NCBI RefSeq assembly: GCF_900103585.1
Contig: NZ_FNHV01000006.1
Span: forward strand, 186,001 to 250,000
Direction: 5' to 3'
Origin: Streptomyces sp. cf386
GTDB lineage: Bacteria; Actinomycetota; Actinomycetes; Streptomycetales; Streptomycetaceae
Length of the DNA: 64,000 nt
Notes under the pieces: generated by a model
Told to the model about the DNA's origin: nothing
Databases searched by the model: none
Seen by the model: only the letters and a program-made list of their open reading frames with translations
Position numbers and translations under genes: made by a program
Shown: in pieces, positions 50,315 to 59,431 of the stretch
Position numbering within the stretch: position 1 is the stretch's first letter
How the letters are laid out: every line of letters begins with the position of its first letter

Positions 50315-50342
50315 GTTGCGCGGCTGAAGAGGCCTCAGGAAT
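50315..50342 (+). repeat. Partial duplication of the dasR 3' end
   Basis: GTTGCGCGGCTGAAGAGGCCTCAGGAAT resembles the genuine dasR end at 50202-50229 at 24 of 28 positions and again encodes VARLKRPQE followed by a stop. The offset of 113 bp changes frame. The copy is not preceded by any coding sequence. Confidence 0.8.
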
Positions 50343-50451
50343 AGGCCAGTTCGGGAAGGTGAGGGGACAACAACTCCCGCACGCGGTGTAGCGCCCGTCC
50401 CCAACCTGCTCTACGTTCCTCCCGTCGCCGCATGGACGGGAGGACCACCCG

Positions 50452-52608
50452 GTGCGTACCGCGAATCCCCGAACCATCGTCATCTGGACCCTGGTCGCGC
50501 TGGTCGCCACCGCCGGCTGGACCGTCCTCGCGCTCTCCCGCGGTGAGGAGGTCTCCGCCGCCTGGATGGTCGCCGCCGCCCTCGGCTCGTACGCCATCGC
50601 CTACCGCTTCTACGCCAAGTTCATCGCGTACAAGGTCCTGAAGGTCGACCGGACCAGGGCCACCCCGGCCGAACGCCTCAACAACGGCATCGACTTCCAC
50701 CCCACCGACCGCCGCGTCCTCCTCGGCCACCACTTCGCGGCGATAGCCGGCGCCGGGCCACTCGTGGGCCCCGTGCTGGCCGCGCAGATGGGCTATCTGC
50801 CCGGCACGATCTGGATCATCGCCGGCGTCATCTTCGCGGGCGCGGTCCAGGACATGGTGGTGCTGTTCTTCTCCACCCGCCGCGACGGACGCTCGCTCGG
50901 CCAGATGGCGCGCGAGGAGATCGGCCCGTTCGGCGGCGCTGCCGCGCTGGTCGCCACCTTCGTCATCATGATCATCCTGCTCGGCGTGCTCGCCCTGGTG
51001 ATCGTCAACGCGCTGGCGCAGTCCCCCTGGGGCACCTTCTCCATCGCGATGACGATACCGATCGCCCTGCTGATGGGCTTCTATCTGCGGGTGCTGCGCC
51101 CCGGCCGGGTCGCCGAGGTCTCACTGATCGGCGTGGCGCTGCTGCTGCTCGCCCTGGTCGCGGGCCGCTGGGTGGCCGAGTCGTCGTGGGCCGACACCTT
51201 CACCCTCGCGCCCTCGACGCTGGTCGTCTGGATGGTGGCGTACGGCTTCATCGCCTCGATCCTGCCGGTGTGGATGCTGCTCGCGCCGCGCGACTATCTC
51301 TCGACCTTCATGAAGATCGGCACGATCTTCCTGCTCGCCCTCGGTGTGGTCGTCGCCCTGCCGACACTGAAGATGGACGCGGTGACGGACTTCGCCTCGC
51401 GCGGCGACGGCCCCGTCTTCGCGGGCTCGCTCTTCCCCTTCGTCTTCATCACCATCGCCTGTGGCGCCCTGTCCGGCTTCCACGCACTCATCTCGTCCGG
51501 TACGACGCCGAAGATGATCCAGAAGGAGACGCAGGTCCGGATGATCGGCTACGGCTCCATGCTGATGGAGTCGTCGGTCGCCGTGATGGCGCTGGTGGCG
51601 GCGAGCATCATCGACCCGGGCCTGTACTTCGCGATGAACGCGCCCGCCGGGGTCATCGGCGACACGGTGCAGAACGCCTCGCAGGTCGTGGGGAGTTGGG
51701 GCTACCAGATCTCCCCGGAGGCCCTGGCCCGCGCGGCGGAGAACGTCGAGGAGGCGTCCCTGCTCTCCCGTACCGGCGGCGCACCCACCCTCGCGATCGG
51801 CGTCTCGGAGATCTTCTCGCAGGTCACCGGCGACGGCCTGCGCGCCTTCTGGTACCACTTCGCGATCATGTTCGAGGCGCTGTTCATCCTGACCGCGCTG
51901 GACGCCGGCACGCGCGTGGGCCGGTTCATGCTCCAGGACATCCTGGGCAACGTCCACCGGCCCTTCAAGAACGTCAGCTGGAAGCCCGGCCTGGTCATCA
52001 CCAGCGCGATCGTGTGCGGCCTGTGGGGCTACTTCCTGTGGGTGGGCGTCCACGAGCCCCTCGGCGGCATCAACCAGCTCTTCCCGATCTTCGGCATCTC
52101 GAACCAGCTGCTCGCGGCGGTCGCCCTCGCCGTCTGCACGACCCTGCTGGTGAAGTCGGGGCGCCTCAAGTGGGCCTGGATCACCGGGATTCCGCTGGCC
52201 TGGGACGCCACGGTGACGCTTACCGCGAGCTACCAGAAGGTGTTCTCCAACGACCCGAAGGTCGGCTTCTTCAAGCAGCGCCAGGTCTTCCAGGATGCCA
52301 TCGACCGCGGCGAGGTCCTGCCGCCCGCCAAGACCATGGACGACATGCACACCGTGGTCACCAACTCCACGGTGGACGGCGTCCTCACGGCGTTCCTCGC
52401 GGTCCTGATCGCCGTCGTGATCGTCGACGCCACCCGGGTCTGCGTCCGGCACGTCCGCCGCCCGGCGCTGTCCACGCTCAGCGAGGCACCGTACGTCGAG
52501 TCGAAGATCATCGCACCGGCGGGGCTGTTCCCGACCAAGGAGGAGAAGGAGGAGGAACGCCTTGCGGTCGCTTCGGCGAGCAGTGAGTCTCCGGCGGGCA
52601 CTCCGTAG
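50452..52608 (+). CDS. cstA: CstA family carbon starvation protein / pyruvate-peptide transporter
   Basis: 718 residues, about sixteen to eighteen helices. Typical CstA parts: GIDFHPTDRRVLLGHHFAAIAGAGPLVGPVLAAQMGYLPGTIWI, GALSGFHALISSGTTPKMI, and FQDAIDRGEVLPP near the C-terminus. CstA/YjiY proteins take up pyruvate or peptides under carbon limitation. GTG 50452. Its 3' end overlaps the ybdD-like gene by 47 bp, the usual cstA partner. Confidence 0.94.
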   Translation: MRTANPRTIVIWTLVALVATAGWTVLALSRGEEVSAAWMVAAALGSYAIAYRFYAKFIAYKVLKVDRTRATPAERLNNGIDFHPTDRRVLLGHHFAAIAGAGPLVGPVLAAQMGYLPGTIWIIAGVIFAGAVQDMVVLFFSTRRDGRSLGQMAREEIGPFGGAAALVATFVIMIILLGVLALVIVNALAQSPWGTFSIAMTIPIALLMGFYLRVLRPGRVAEVSLIGVALLLLALVAGRWVAESSWADTFTLAPSTLVVWMVAYGFIASILPVWMLLAPRDYLSTFMKIGTIFLLALGVVVALPTLKMDAVTDFASRGDGPVFAGSLFPFVFITIACGALSGFHALISSGTTPKMIQKETQVRMIGYGSMLMESSVAVMALVAASIIDPGLYFAMNAPAGVIGDTVQNASQVVGSWGYQISPEALARAAENVEEASLLSRTGGAPTLAIGVSEIFSQVTGDGLRAFWYHFAIMFEALFILTALDAGTRVGRFMLQDILGNVHRPFKNVSWKPGLVITSAIVCGLWGYFLWVGVHEPLGGINQLFPIFGISNQLLAAVALAVCTTLLVKSGRLKWAWITGIPLAWDATVTLTASYQKVFSNDPKVGFFKQRQVFQDAIDRGEVLPPAKTMDDMHTVVTNSTVDGVLTAFLAVLIAVVIVDATRVCVRHVRRPALSTLSEAPYVESKIIAPAGLFPTKEEKEEERLAVASASSESPAGTP

Positions 52609-52777
52609 CGTGCGCTGGTACGTGCGCGAGCTGACCGACGAGTCAGCATACGACCGCTATGTCGCCCACGTACGGCATGGGCACCCGGACGCGAAGGTGC
52701 CCTCCCGGCGCGACTTCGAACGGATGCGGACGGACCGTCAGGAGGCCGACCCACGCCAGGGGTTCCGCTGCTGCTGA
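52562..52777 (+). CDS. YbdD/YjiX family protein, CstA partner
   Basis: 71 residues from TTG 52562, preceded by GGAGGAA. Contains VRWYVRELTDESAYDRYVAHVRHGHPDAKVPSRRDFERMR, the whole YbdD signature. Co-encoded with cstA almost everywhere and needed for pyruvate transport activity in enterobacteria. The start lies within cstA, so translation is coupled; GTG near 52610 would give a shorter form. Confidence 0.88.
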   Translation: MRSLRRAVSLRRALRSVRWYVRELTDESAYDRYVAHVRHGHPDAKVPSRRDFERMRTDRQEADPRQGFRCC

Positions 52778-52916
52778 GCTGCGGACCTGCGCACTGTTGC
52801 CCTACACACCAATCCTCCACATCCGATATGCGGACAGGGTCTTCCGCTGTCGTTGCACCGTCACCTACATTGCCTGCGCGTTTCTCAGGTGATCAGCGAG
52901 GGGACGGAGCCGTCAG

Positions 52917-53183
52917 ATGTCAGATGCGCCAGAAGTGAACAGAGGGCCGGTGGTGACGCCTGTGCGGGTCGTCATCGCGCTCTGTCTCATCGCGCCCTTC
53001 GTGGCGATGCTGTGGGTCGGTTCGTACGCCAAGACCGATCCGGCGTTCGCCGGCATCCCGTTCTTCTACTGGTACCAGATGCTGTGGGTCCTGCTCTCCA
53101 CGCTGCTGACGATGGTCGCGTACAAGCTGTGGCAGCGTGACCAGCGCGCCCGCGGCGCACAGAAGGGCGGTGCGTCGCAGTGA
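52917..53183 (+). CDS. DUF3311 small membrane subunit of symporter
   Basis: 88 residues with two helices (VRVVIALCLIAPFVAMLWVGSY and PFFYWYQMLWVLLSTLLTMVAYKLW) and the DUF3311 GIPFFYWYQ loop. These accompany solute:sodium symporters of the MctP/ActP kind. Its stop overlaps the GTG of the symporter gene (GTGA at 53180-53183). Confidence 0.9.
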   Translation: MSDAPEVNRGPVVTPVRVVIALCLIAPFVAMLWVGSYAKTDPAFAGIPFFYWYQMLWVLLSTLLTMVAYKLWQRDQRARGAQKGGASQ

Positions 53184-54796
53184 AGGACGGCGTGAACGGC
53201 GTCGCGCTCGGCGTCTTCATCTTCTTCTTCCTGGCCGTCACGGTCATGGGCTTCCTGGCCGCGCGCTGGCGCAAGGCCGAGAACGAGCACAGCCTCGACG
53301 AATGGGGCCTGGGCGGCCGGTCGTTCGGCACCTGGGTCACCTGGTTCCTGCTGGGCGGCGACCTGTACACGGCGTACACCTTCGTCGCCGTACCCGCGGC
53401 GATCTACGCGGCGGGCGCGGCCGGCTTCTTCGCGGTGCCGTACACGATCCTCGTGTACCCCCTGATCTTCACGTTCCTGCCCCGCCTGTGGTCGGTCTCC
53501 CACAAGCACGGCTATGTGACGACCTCGGACTTCGTGCGCGGCCGGTTCGGCTCGAAGGGCCTGTCGCTGGCGGTCGCCCTCACCGGCATCCTGGCGACGA
53601 TGCCCTACATCGCGCTCCAGCTCGTCGGCATCCAGGCCGTGCTGGACGTGATGGGTGTCGGCGGCGGCGAGGACACGAACTGGTTCATCAAGGACCTGCC
53701 GCTGCTGATCGCCTTCGGCGTGCTGGCGGCGTACACGTACTCCTCGGGTCTGCGTGCCCCCGCGCTGATCGCGTTCGTGAAGGACACGCTGATCTACATC
53801 GTCATCGCGGTGGCGATCATCTACATCCCGATCAAGCTCGGCGGCTTCGACGAGATCTTCGCCAAGGCGGGCGAGGCGTACAGCCAGACCAACCCGGCCA
53901 CGGGCGCGCCGCGCGGTGCGCTGGTCCCGGCCGAGGCCGGGCAGTGGACGTACGCCACGCTGGCGCTGGGCTCCGCGCTCGCGCTCTTCATGTACCCGCA
54001 CTCGATCACCGCGACGCTGTCCTCGCGCAGCCGTGAGGTGATCCGCCGCAACACCACGATCCTGCCGCTGTACTCCCTGATGCTGGGTCTGCTGGCGCTG
54101 CTGGGCTTCATGGCGATCGCGGCCGGCATCAAGGTGCAGAACGGTCAGCTGGCGATCCCGCAGCTCTTCGAGACGATGTTCCCGGACTGGTTCGCGGGCG
54201 TGGCCTTCGCGGCGATCGGCATCGGCGCACTGGTGCCGGCGGCGATCATGTCGATCGCGGCTGCGAATCTCTTCACCCGCAACATCTACAAGGACTTCAT
54301 CAAGCCGGACGCCACACCCGCGCAGGAGACCAAGGTCTCCAAGCTCGTGTCCCTGCTGGTGAAGGTGGGCGCGCTGGTCTTCGTCCTGACGATGGACAAG
54401 ACGGTCGCCATCAACTTCCAGCTCCTGGGCGGCATCTGGATCCTGCAGACCTTCCCGGCCCTGGTCGGCGGCCTGTTCACCCGCTGGTTCCACCGCTGGG
54501 CCCTGCTGGCCGGCTGGGCGGTCGGCATGATCTACGGCACGGTCGCCGCGTACGGCGTCGCCTCCCCGACCCAGAAGCACTTCGGCGGCTCGGCGAAGGA
54601 GATCCCGGGCATCGGTGAGATCGGCTACATCGGCTTGACGGCGTTCGTCCTGAACGTGGTGGTCACCGTGGTCCTGACCTTCGTCCTGAAGGCCGTGAAG
54701 GCCCCGGAGGGTGTCGACGAGACGAAGCCGGAGGACTACACGGCGGACGCGGGCGACCCCGGAGTCAAGACGGAACTTCCGGTGGCGGCGCACTAG
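53180..54796 (+). CDS. mctP: Solute:sodium symporter, MctP-like monocarboxylate permease
   Basis: 538 residues, ~13 helices, SSF family. Signatures: LDEWGLGGRSFGTWVTWFLLGGDLYTAYTF, DFVRGRFGSKGLSLAVAL, and AALVPAAIMSIAAANLFTRNIYKD-like (GIGALVPAAIMSIAAANLFT). Related transporters carry lactate, pyruvate, acetate or alanine. GTG 53180, coupled to DUF3311. Next to cstA, it makes a second carboxylate-uptake unit beside the das cluster. Confidence 0.88.
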   Translation: MKDGVNGVALGVFIFFFLAVTVMGFLAARWRKAENEHSLDEWGLGGRSFGTWVTWFLLGGDLYTAYTFVAVPAAIYAAGAAGFFAVPYTILVYPLIFTFLPRLWSVSHKHGYVTTSDFVRGRFGSKGLSLAVALTGILATMPYIALQLVGIQAVLDVMGVGGGEDTNWFIKDLPLLIAFGVLAAYTYSSGLRAPALIAFVKDTLIYIVIAVAIIYIPIKLGGFDEIFAKAGEAYSQTNPATGAPRGALVPAEAGQWTYATLALGSALALFMYPHSITATLSSRSREVIRRNTTILPLYSLMLGLLALLGFMAIAAGIKVQNGQLAIPQLFETMFPDWFAGVAFAAIGIGALVPAAIMSIAAANLFTRNIYKDFIKPDATPAQETKVSKLVSLLVKVGALVFVLTMDKTVAINFQLLGGIWILQTFPALVGGLFTRWFHRWALLAGWAVGMIYGTVAAYGVASPTQKHFGGSAKEIPGIGEIGYIGLTAFVLNVVVTVVLTFVLKAVKAPEGVDETKPEDYTADAGDPGVKTELPVAAH

Positions 54797-54810
54797 CTCA
54801 CCTGCTCGAA

Positions 54811-54851
54811 GGCCGGGCGTACCGCGGCACTAGCTGCGCGTACGCCCGGCC
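54811..54851. terminator. Bidirectional terminator overlapping the end of the NACHT-like gene
   Basis: GGCCGGGCGTAC (54811-54822) and GTACGCCCGGCC (54840-54851), perfect 12-bp arms, 17-nt loop. The minus-strand stop codon (54832-54830) is in the loop and the right arm encodes the last residues of that protein. Confidence 0.75.
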
Positions 54852-57800
54852 ATCTGCTGCCAGAAGCCGTCGAGTTCCCGGACCCGCATGCTGACCCAGT
54901 GCGGTGTCTTCCTGCGCAGGCCCCGAGGAAGGTGGCGGCGCACGCGTCCCGGCAGGAGGGCCTGCTGCTGGCGGCAGAACGGCTCCCGGATCTCTCCCCG
55001 GGGCACACAGCCCCGGGGCGGGTACGGGCAGAGCTGGAACTTGCAGTCGGGCAGACAGGTCGAGCCCGGTGTGGGCGGGTCCGAGATACCGGCCCGCAGG
55101 TCGGGCCGTAGCGGGCCGCGGTCGCTGCGGATGCACGGCGGCAGCGGCATTCCCGGCTGCTCCAGGCGGGCCATCCGCTCCTCGACCTCGTCCGGATGCC
55201 CGTCCCGTTCGATGAGGTTCAGCATCACCAGCACGTCGGCGACAAGGCGCTGGGCGCGCGCGTCGAGGGTGCTCCACCCGACCGAGGGCGGAATCCACAG
55301 GTTGTGCTTGCGGTATGCCTCGGCGTTGCCGGTGCGCGCGCCAATGTTGTCGGCGACGCCCTTCTCGTCGATCCAGAGGAACCGCTCCGGCTGCCCGGTC
55401 TCCAGCGCGAGGGCCACCAGGTCCGCCGCTTCGGCGACGAACGGATGCAGGAGCCGGCGGGGCGGGGCGCCGTTCACCCCGGAATGCCCGGGCACGGTGT
55501 TCGCCCTGCCGGCCATCGACAGCCACCGCTCCACGGTCCTTATGGCCGTCGTCCCGCCCATCGCGCGGGACGCCTCACGCGTGCCGTCGCGGTCGTCCTT
55601 CCCGGACCTCGCGTGTGCGCGCCGCTCATGGACGCCCACGCTGTCCGGGAGCTCCCACAGGCACAGCGCCTGGAGCAGGACGATCTGCGCATACCAGCAC
55701 CGGGACTGCTGGAGCACGGTCTCCGCCTGCCGGATCAGGTCGGCGCGACCGGCCGGGTAGGCGTCCGGATGCCGTTTGCGACGGTTGGCCGCGTACTTGA
55801 AGCCCTGGGCCAGCGCGGCCTCGAGGGCGAGCGGCAGGTCGGGGGTGCCGTCGGTGGCGTTCGGGTCGAGGTGGCGCAGCCACTTGGTGAGGCGTTCCCG
55901 GGCCTCGTCACGGTGCGCCTCGTCGACCGAGCCCAGCAGCATGGGGATCATCCAGGCCCGCATCACGAACTCCCGGAAGAGATCGACCCGTTTCCGCCGG
56001 TAGTCCTGGTTGAGTCTGCGCCGGTCCTGCTGGAGCCGGCCGATGCGCTCGGCCCTGGCCCGTGACGGCGTTCCGGCGGCCCTCGCCCGGTCCATGCGCT
56101 CGGCCCATCGCTCGTACTCCTGCCGCTTCCAGGCCTTCAGTTCACCGAGCCTGTCGTTGTACTCCCTCACGGGGTCGCTGTTCAGCCCGGCCCGCTTGCG
56201 GATCACGGCGAACGCCGCGTTGCCGCCGGTGCCGAACTCCTGGGCCGCGGCCAGGCGTATGGAGTAGGAGGGTTCCTTGATGCCGATCTCGACGAGGTGC
56301 TCGTAGAGCGGAGTCGTGTCGATCCTGGCGGAGACGCTCCGCAGCGCGGCTCCGAGTTGCCTGAGCAGCCTCAGCTTGGCGTCGTCGAGGGTGCGCCGGT
56401 CCCCCTTGAAACCGGGCCATCTTCTCCTCACCTCGCCGACGATGCCGTCCAGCAGCCTCGGGGCGTCCTCCACGCTCTCGATCTCCACGGCCGCCGCATA
56501 GAGGTCGAGGGCCTTGGGGTCGTCGGTGCGGCGGCGCGCGGCCGTGCAGAGCCGGTGGGCCAGGCTGTGCCCGCGCACGGGCGACCGGCGGAGCAACTCC
56601 TCGATCTGCGACTTCACCTCGACCCGGATACCTCCGCTCGGGGCCCTGAGCGCCGCCGCCCGCCGACGGGACAACAGCACCAGGGCCATGAGCAGTTCGC
56701 GGCTGGGACCGGGGGGCTGCAGCGCCTGCTCGACGAGCTCTCCGGCACCCCGCTCGCCCAGGTGGCTCAGGACGCGGTAGCCGAAGTAGGCCTGGATGAT
56801 GCTGTGCGGGAAACGGACCTTCCGTTCGAAACCCTCCACCAGTCCGAGCTTGTCCGCGTTGCGCGCGATCCGGGCGAGGGCGGCACGGCACTGGTCCATG
56901 TTCCCCCGGCGCAGCCGCCTCCTCTCCTCCAGGCCGAGCCGCTGGCAGAGCACGTCCCAGATCTGTTGCCGGTGCCACTCGGAGAAGACGTTGCCTCGCC
57001 TGCCGTACTGGTCGAAGCCGCGTCCGCTGGTCCACAGGTGCTCGGCCCGGGCCTGCGCGCGCCGCATCGGACCGGGATGGGCGTCCGTGTCGAGCAGGTC
57101 CCCGAAGCCGACCTCCAGTCTGTCCTGGAGCAGTCCTACGCAGGCCAGCGCGGAGACCACTTCGAGGGTGTCGCGGCGCTCCTGCCGGGACAGCGTGACG
57201 TCCTCGCGCAGCCGGCCCTCGCACAGCGCCTCGTCCCAGGTCTCCAGCAGCCAGAGCCGCAGCGTGCACCGGTCACGGCTGCGGGTGTTCATGTGCTGCG
57301 GGTCGTCGTCCGGCCGATCGTGCTCCAGGGCTCCGTGACGGTGCAGCTCGCGGGCTATCTGAAGGTAGACGGGTGACTCGGTGACCTCCGCCGTCTCCAC
57401 GATCCAGTCCACACGGCGCTCGTCCGTCTCCGGGACGCTCGCCTGGACGAAGCGCAGCGCTTCCTCCTCGCTCAGTGGCTCCAGCTCCACGATCGCGGCC
57501 GGGGTGCTCTCCAACGGGCTGTGCGGCCGGGAGGCGATGACGAGGGGCAGCTTCTCCGCGTGGGCGCGCTCGATGGCCCGCCGGATGATGTTGTCCCGGT
57601 TCTGCTGGAGGCCGTCGCCGAGGAGAGCCTCTTCCAGCCCGTCCGCGATGACGACCGGCTTGTCGTCGGCGAGCAGTTGCTGCCAGACCCGGTCGGTCTT
57701 GCTGCGGGCGAGGATGCCCCGGGGCGCCTCCTCGGCGAAACGCTGTCTGGCCATGCGTTCGAAGTTCAGGTCGCCGGTCGCGTCCCGCAACCGGATCGGC

Positions 57801-58441
57801 ACGGGCACGGCGTTCTGCTCGGCCAGCAGTTCGGTGAGCCGCACCAGGACGGCGGTCTTGCCCACGCCGACGCCGCCGACCAGCAGATAGGGCCGGCGGG
57901 TGTCGCGCTCCCGCAGCCGTTCGGCGATGACCTGGGCGATCTCCTCCCGGCCCACGATCTCGGCGGTGTCCGGGCCGGCGGTGAGCACCAGTCGGTGGGG
58001 GTCGTCCCGCGCCTTGGCGAGGTAGCGACGCTTGGTCCACCGGTACCACCAGAACAGAAAGAGCGTGGCGGCTATCGACGCGGCGAGCACCGGGCCGACG
58101 AAGCGCATGACGACGTCGAACCCCCTGCTGTCCTGCCGCCACTGCTCAAAGCCGGTCGTGGTGCTCATGATCACGATGTACAGGCCCTGCACGACCCAGG
58201 CGAGCAGGGCGAGCGCGGCCACCACCCAGACAGCGCGTGTGACGTTGGTGTAGGAGATCCAGCGGCGCCATTTCTTGGGGCGGGTGGTGCCGCGACGGGC
58301 CTCCAGACGGATCGTCAGCCTGTGCCAGTGCCCCACGAAGCCCCGCCTGGCCCAGCTGCCCGCCCGTCTCGGAGCCAGTGTCGCCATCGGCGCGTCGCGC
58401 GGCCGCTCCTTGCCGGGCGGGTGACGGACGACCCTCGTCAT
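54830..58441 (-). CDS. Large membrane-anchored NACHT-like STAND NTPase
   Basis: 1203 residues from ATG 58441 (AAGGAG 8 nt upstream); an open frame continues upstream but runs through the riboswitch. Two membrane helices (~70-93, ~112-133) put the rest in the cytoplasm. NTPase: IVGREEIAQVIAERL (~162), Walker A GGVGVGKT (189-196), Walker B VVIADGLEEAL (263-273), sensor VIASRP (301-306) and the NACHT-type winged-helix end VRFPHSIIQAYFGYRVL. About 500 helical residues follow, possibly a divergent repeat sensor. A C-terminal cluster of five Cys (TCLPDCKFQLC..GC..PFC) could bind metal. No effector domain recognised; no nearby partner. STAND proteins often act in defence or signalling. Confidence 0.85.
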   Translation of the reverse strand: MTRVVRHPPGKERPRDAPMATLAPRRAGSWARRGFVGHWHRLTIRLEARRGTTRPKKWRRWISYTNVTRAVWVVAALALLAWVVQGLYIVIMSTTTGFEQWRQDSRGFDVVMRFVGPVLAASIAATLFLFWWYRWTKRRYLAKARDDPHRLVLTAGPDTAEIVGREEIAQVIAERLRERDTRRPYLLVGGVGVGKTAVLVRLTELLAEQNAVPVPIRLRDATGDLNFERMARQRFAEEAPRGILARSKTDRVWQQLLADDKPVVIADGLEEALLGDGLQQNRDNIIRRAIERAHAEKLPLVIASRPHSPLESTPAAIVELEPLSEEEALRFVQASVPETDERRVDWIVETAEVTESPVYLQIARELHRHGALEHDRPDDDPQHMNTRSRDRCTLRLWLLETWDEALCEGRLREDVTLSRQERRDTLEVVSALACVGLLQDRLEVGFGDLLDTDAHPGPMRRAQARAEHLWTSGRGFDQYGRRGNVFSEWHRQQIWDVLCQRLGLEERRRLRRGNMDQCRAALARIARNADKLGLVEGFERKVRFPHSIIQAYFGYRVLSHLGERGAGELVEQALQPPGPSRELLMALVLLSRRRAAALRAPSGGIRVEVKSQIEELLRRSPVRGHSLAHRLCTAARRRTDDPKALDLYAAAVEIESVEDAPRLLDGIVGEVRRRWPGFKGDRRTLDDAKLRLLRQLGAALRSVSARIDTTPLYEHLVEIGIKEPSYSIRLAAAQEFGTGGNAAFAVIRKRAGLNSDPVREYNDRLGELKAWKRQEYERWAERMDRARAAGTPSRARAERIGRLQQDRRRLNQDYRRKRVDLFREFVMRAWMIPMLLGSVDEAHRDEARERLTKWLRHLDPNATDGTPDLPLALEAALAQGFKYAANRRKRHPDAYPAGRADLIRQAETVLQQSRCWYAQIVLLQALCLWELPDSVGVHERRAHARSGKDDRDGTREASRAMGGTTAIRTVERWLSMAGRANTVPGHSGVNGAPPRRLLHPFVAEAADLVALALETGQPERFLWIDEKGVADNIGARTGNAEAYRKHNLWIPPSVGWSTLDARAQRLVADVLVMLNLIERDGHPDEVEERMARLEQPGMPLPPCIRSDRGPLRPDLRAGISDPPTPGSTCLPDCKFQLCPYPPRGCVPRGEIREPFCRQQQALLPGRVRRHLPRGLRRKTPHWVSMRVRELDGFWQQMAGRTRS

Positions 58442-58591
58442 CGTGCGTCTCCTTCCGAGAAGGTTCTCGAAGCGGAGGGATCGCGGGCGCCGACACCTAC
58501 CTCCATGGAAGCACTGCCGAAACTCCCCGCAACCCGGCGCCCTCGGGCGAAAACCCCAGGCCGCCGCCGTCGGCCCGGCAGACTCGGCCGC

Positions 58592-59098
58592 ATGGACATC
58601 GTGACCCGGCAGGCGACACCCGGCGAGTACGACGCCCTCGGCGAGCTCACCGCCCGGGCCTACCTCCAGGACGGCCTCCTCGACTTCGGCGAGAGCGCCG
58701 AATATCTCGGCGAACTCAAGGACGTCGCCAAGCGAGCGGCCGCCGCCGACGTGCTGGTGGCCACCGACGGCGACACACTCCTCGGCGGCGTCACCTTCGT
58801 CCCCTCCGGCGGCCCCATGGCCGACATAGCCGCCCCCGGCGAAGCCGAGATCCGCATGCTGGCGGTCGCGCACGACGCGCGGGGCCGGGGCGCCGGCGAC
58901 GCCCTCGTACGCGCCTGCATCAACCGCGCACGGACCACGGAGGGCTGCGCACGGATCGTCCTGTCGACCCAGCGGGCCATGCACAGCGCCCACCGCATCT
59001 ACGAACGCCTGGGCTTCGTCCGCACACCAGAGCGGGACTGGAATCCGATCCCGCACCTCGCCGACATCACTCTCCTCACCTATGAGTTGACACTGTGA
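58592..59098 (+). CDS. GNAT family N-acetyltransferase
   Basis: 168 residues. Motif A: EAEIRMLAVAHDARGRGAGDALVRACINRAR; C-terminal HSAHRIYERLGFVRTPERDW. Complete single GNAT domain; acceptor unknown. ATG 58592 (MDIVTRQATPGEYD). Divergent from the NACHT-like gene by 150 bp and just upstream of the B12 riboswitch, in a separate transcription unit. Confidence 0.9.
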   Translation: MDIVTRQATPGEYDALGELTARAYLQDGLLDFGESAEYLGELKDVAKRAAAADVLVATDGDTLLGGVTFVPSGGPMADIAAPGEAEIRMLAVAHDARGRGAGDALVRACINRARTTEGCARIVLSTQRAMHSAHRIYERLGFVRTPERDWNPIPHLADITLLTYELTL

Positions 59099-59144
59099 AA
59101 CCGCCGTGACACAACATCTGGGGGTGGCGTGGCGGGTGAGCACA

Positions 59145-59300
59145 AGATGTATGCTCATCTTCGCTGTCGCCGCAGGGGAATCCGGTGCGAATCCGGAACT
59201 GTCCCGCAACGGTGTACTTGTGCATGTCTGTTCCCAGGACACGGTTCCCAGGGCACGACGTGTACAGGAGTCAGTCCGAGGACCTGCCGACAGCGCGCCC
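59145..59300 (+). ncRNA. Cobalamin (AdoCbl) riboswitch
   Basis: The conserved core reads GGGGAATCCGGTGCGAATCC (59176-59195), then GGAACTGTCCCGCAAC (59195-59210). The B12 box follows near 59269-59289: AGTCAGTCCGAGGACCTGCC. This order is the class I cobalamin aptamer. It lies in the nrdA leader, 130-290 nt before the GTG. In S. coelicolor the equivalent element shuts off nrdABS when coenzyme B12 is present, so that the B12-dependent class II enzyme NrdJ takes over. Ends are approximate. Confidence 0.93.
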
Positions 59301-59431
59301 GGCCACCCGGTCGGTGCGCCCTGACGTCCGGGCCTCGTGGAATGGGCCGGTGGACGCGACGCCCCCGTGCGCTCGTGTGCTGCCCCCTGCCCTCGCCGAG
59401 GCCCCCGTGCCGAGCGAGGGAGAGCCCCCAC

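Noticed and set aside
50162..50344. 60-codon frame ending in VARLKRPQE after dasR as a gene
   Set aside because: Its start overlaps dasR in another frame and only the last nine codons resemble protein; it is a duplicated gene end.
58442..59431. Upstream extension of the NACHT-like frame (to 1533 codons)
   Set aside because: It would read antisense through the acetyltransferase gene and the cobalamin riboswitch; ATG 58441 has a good ribosome site.
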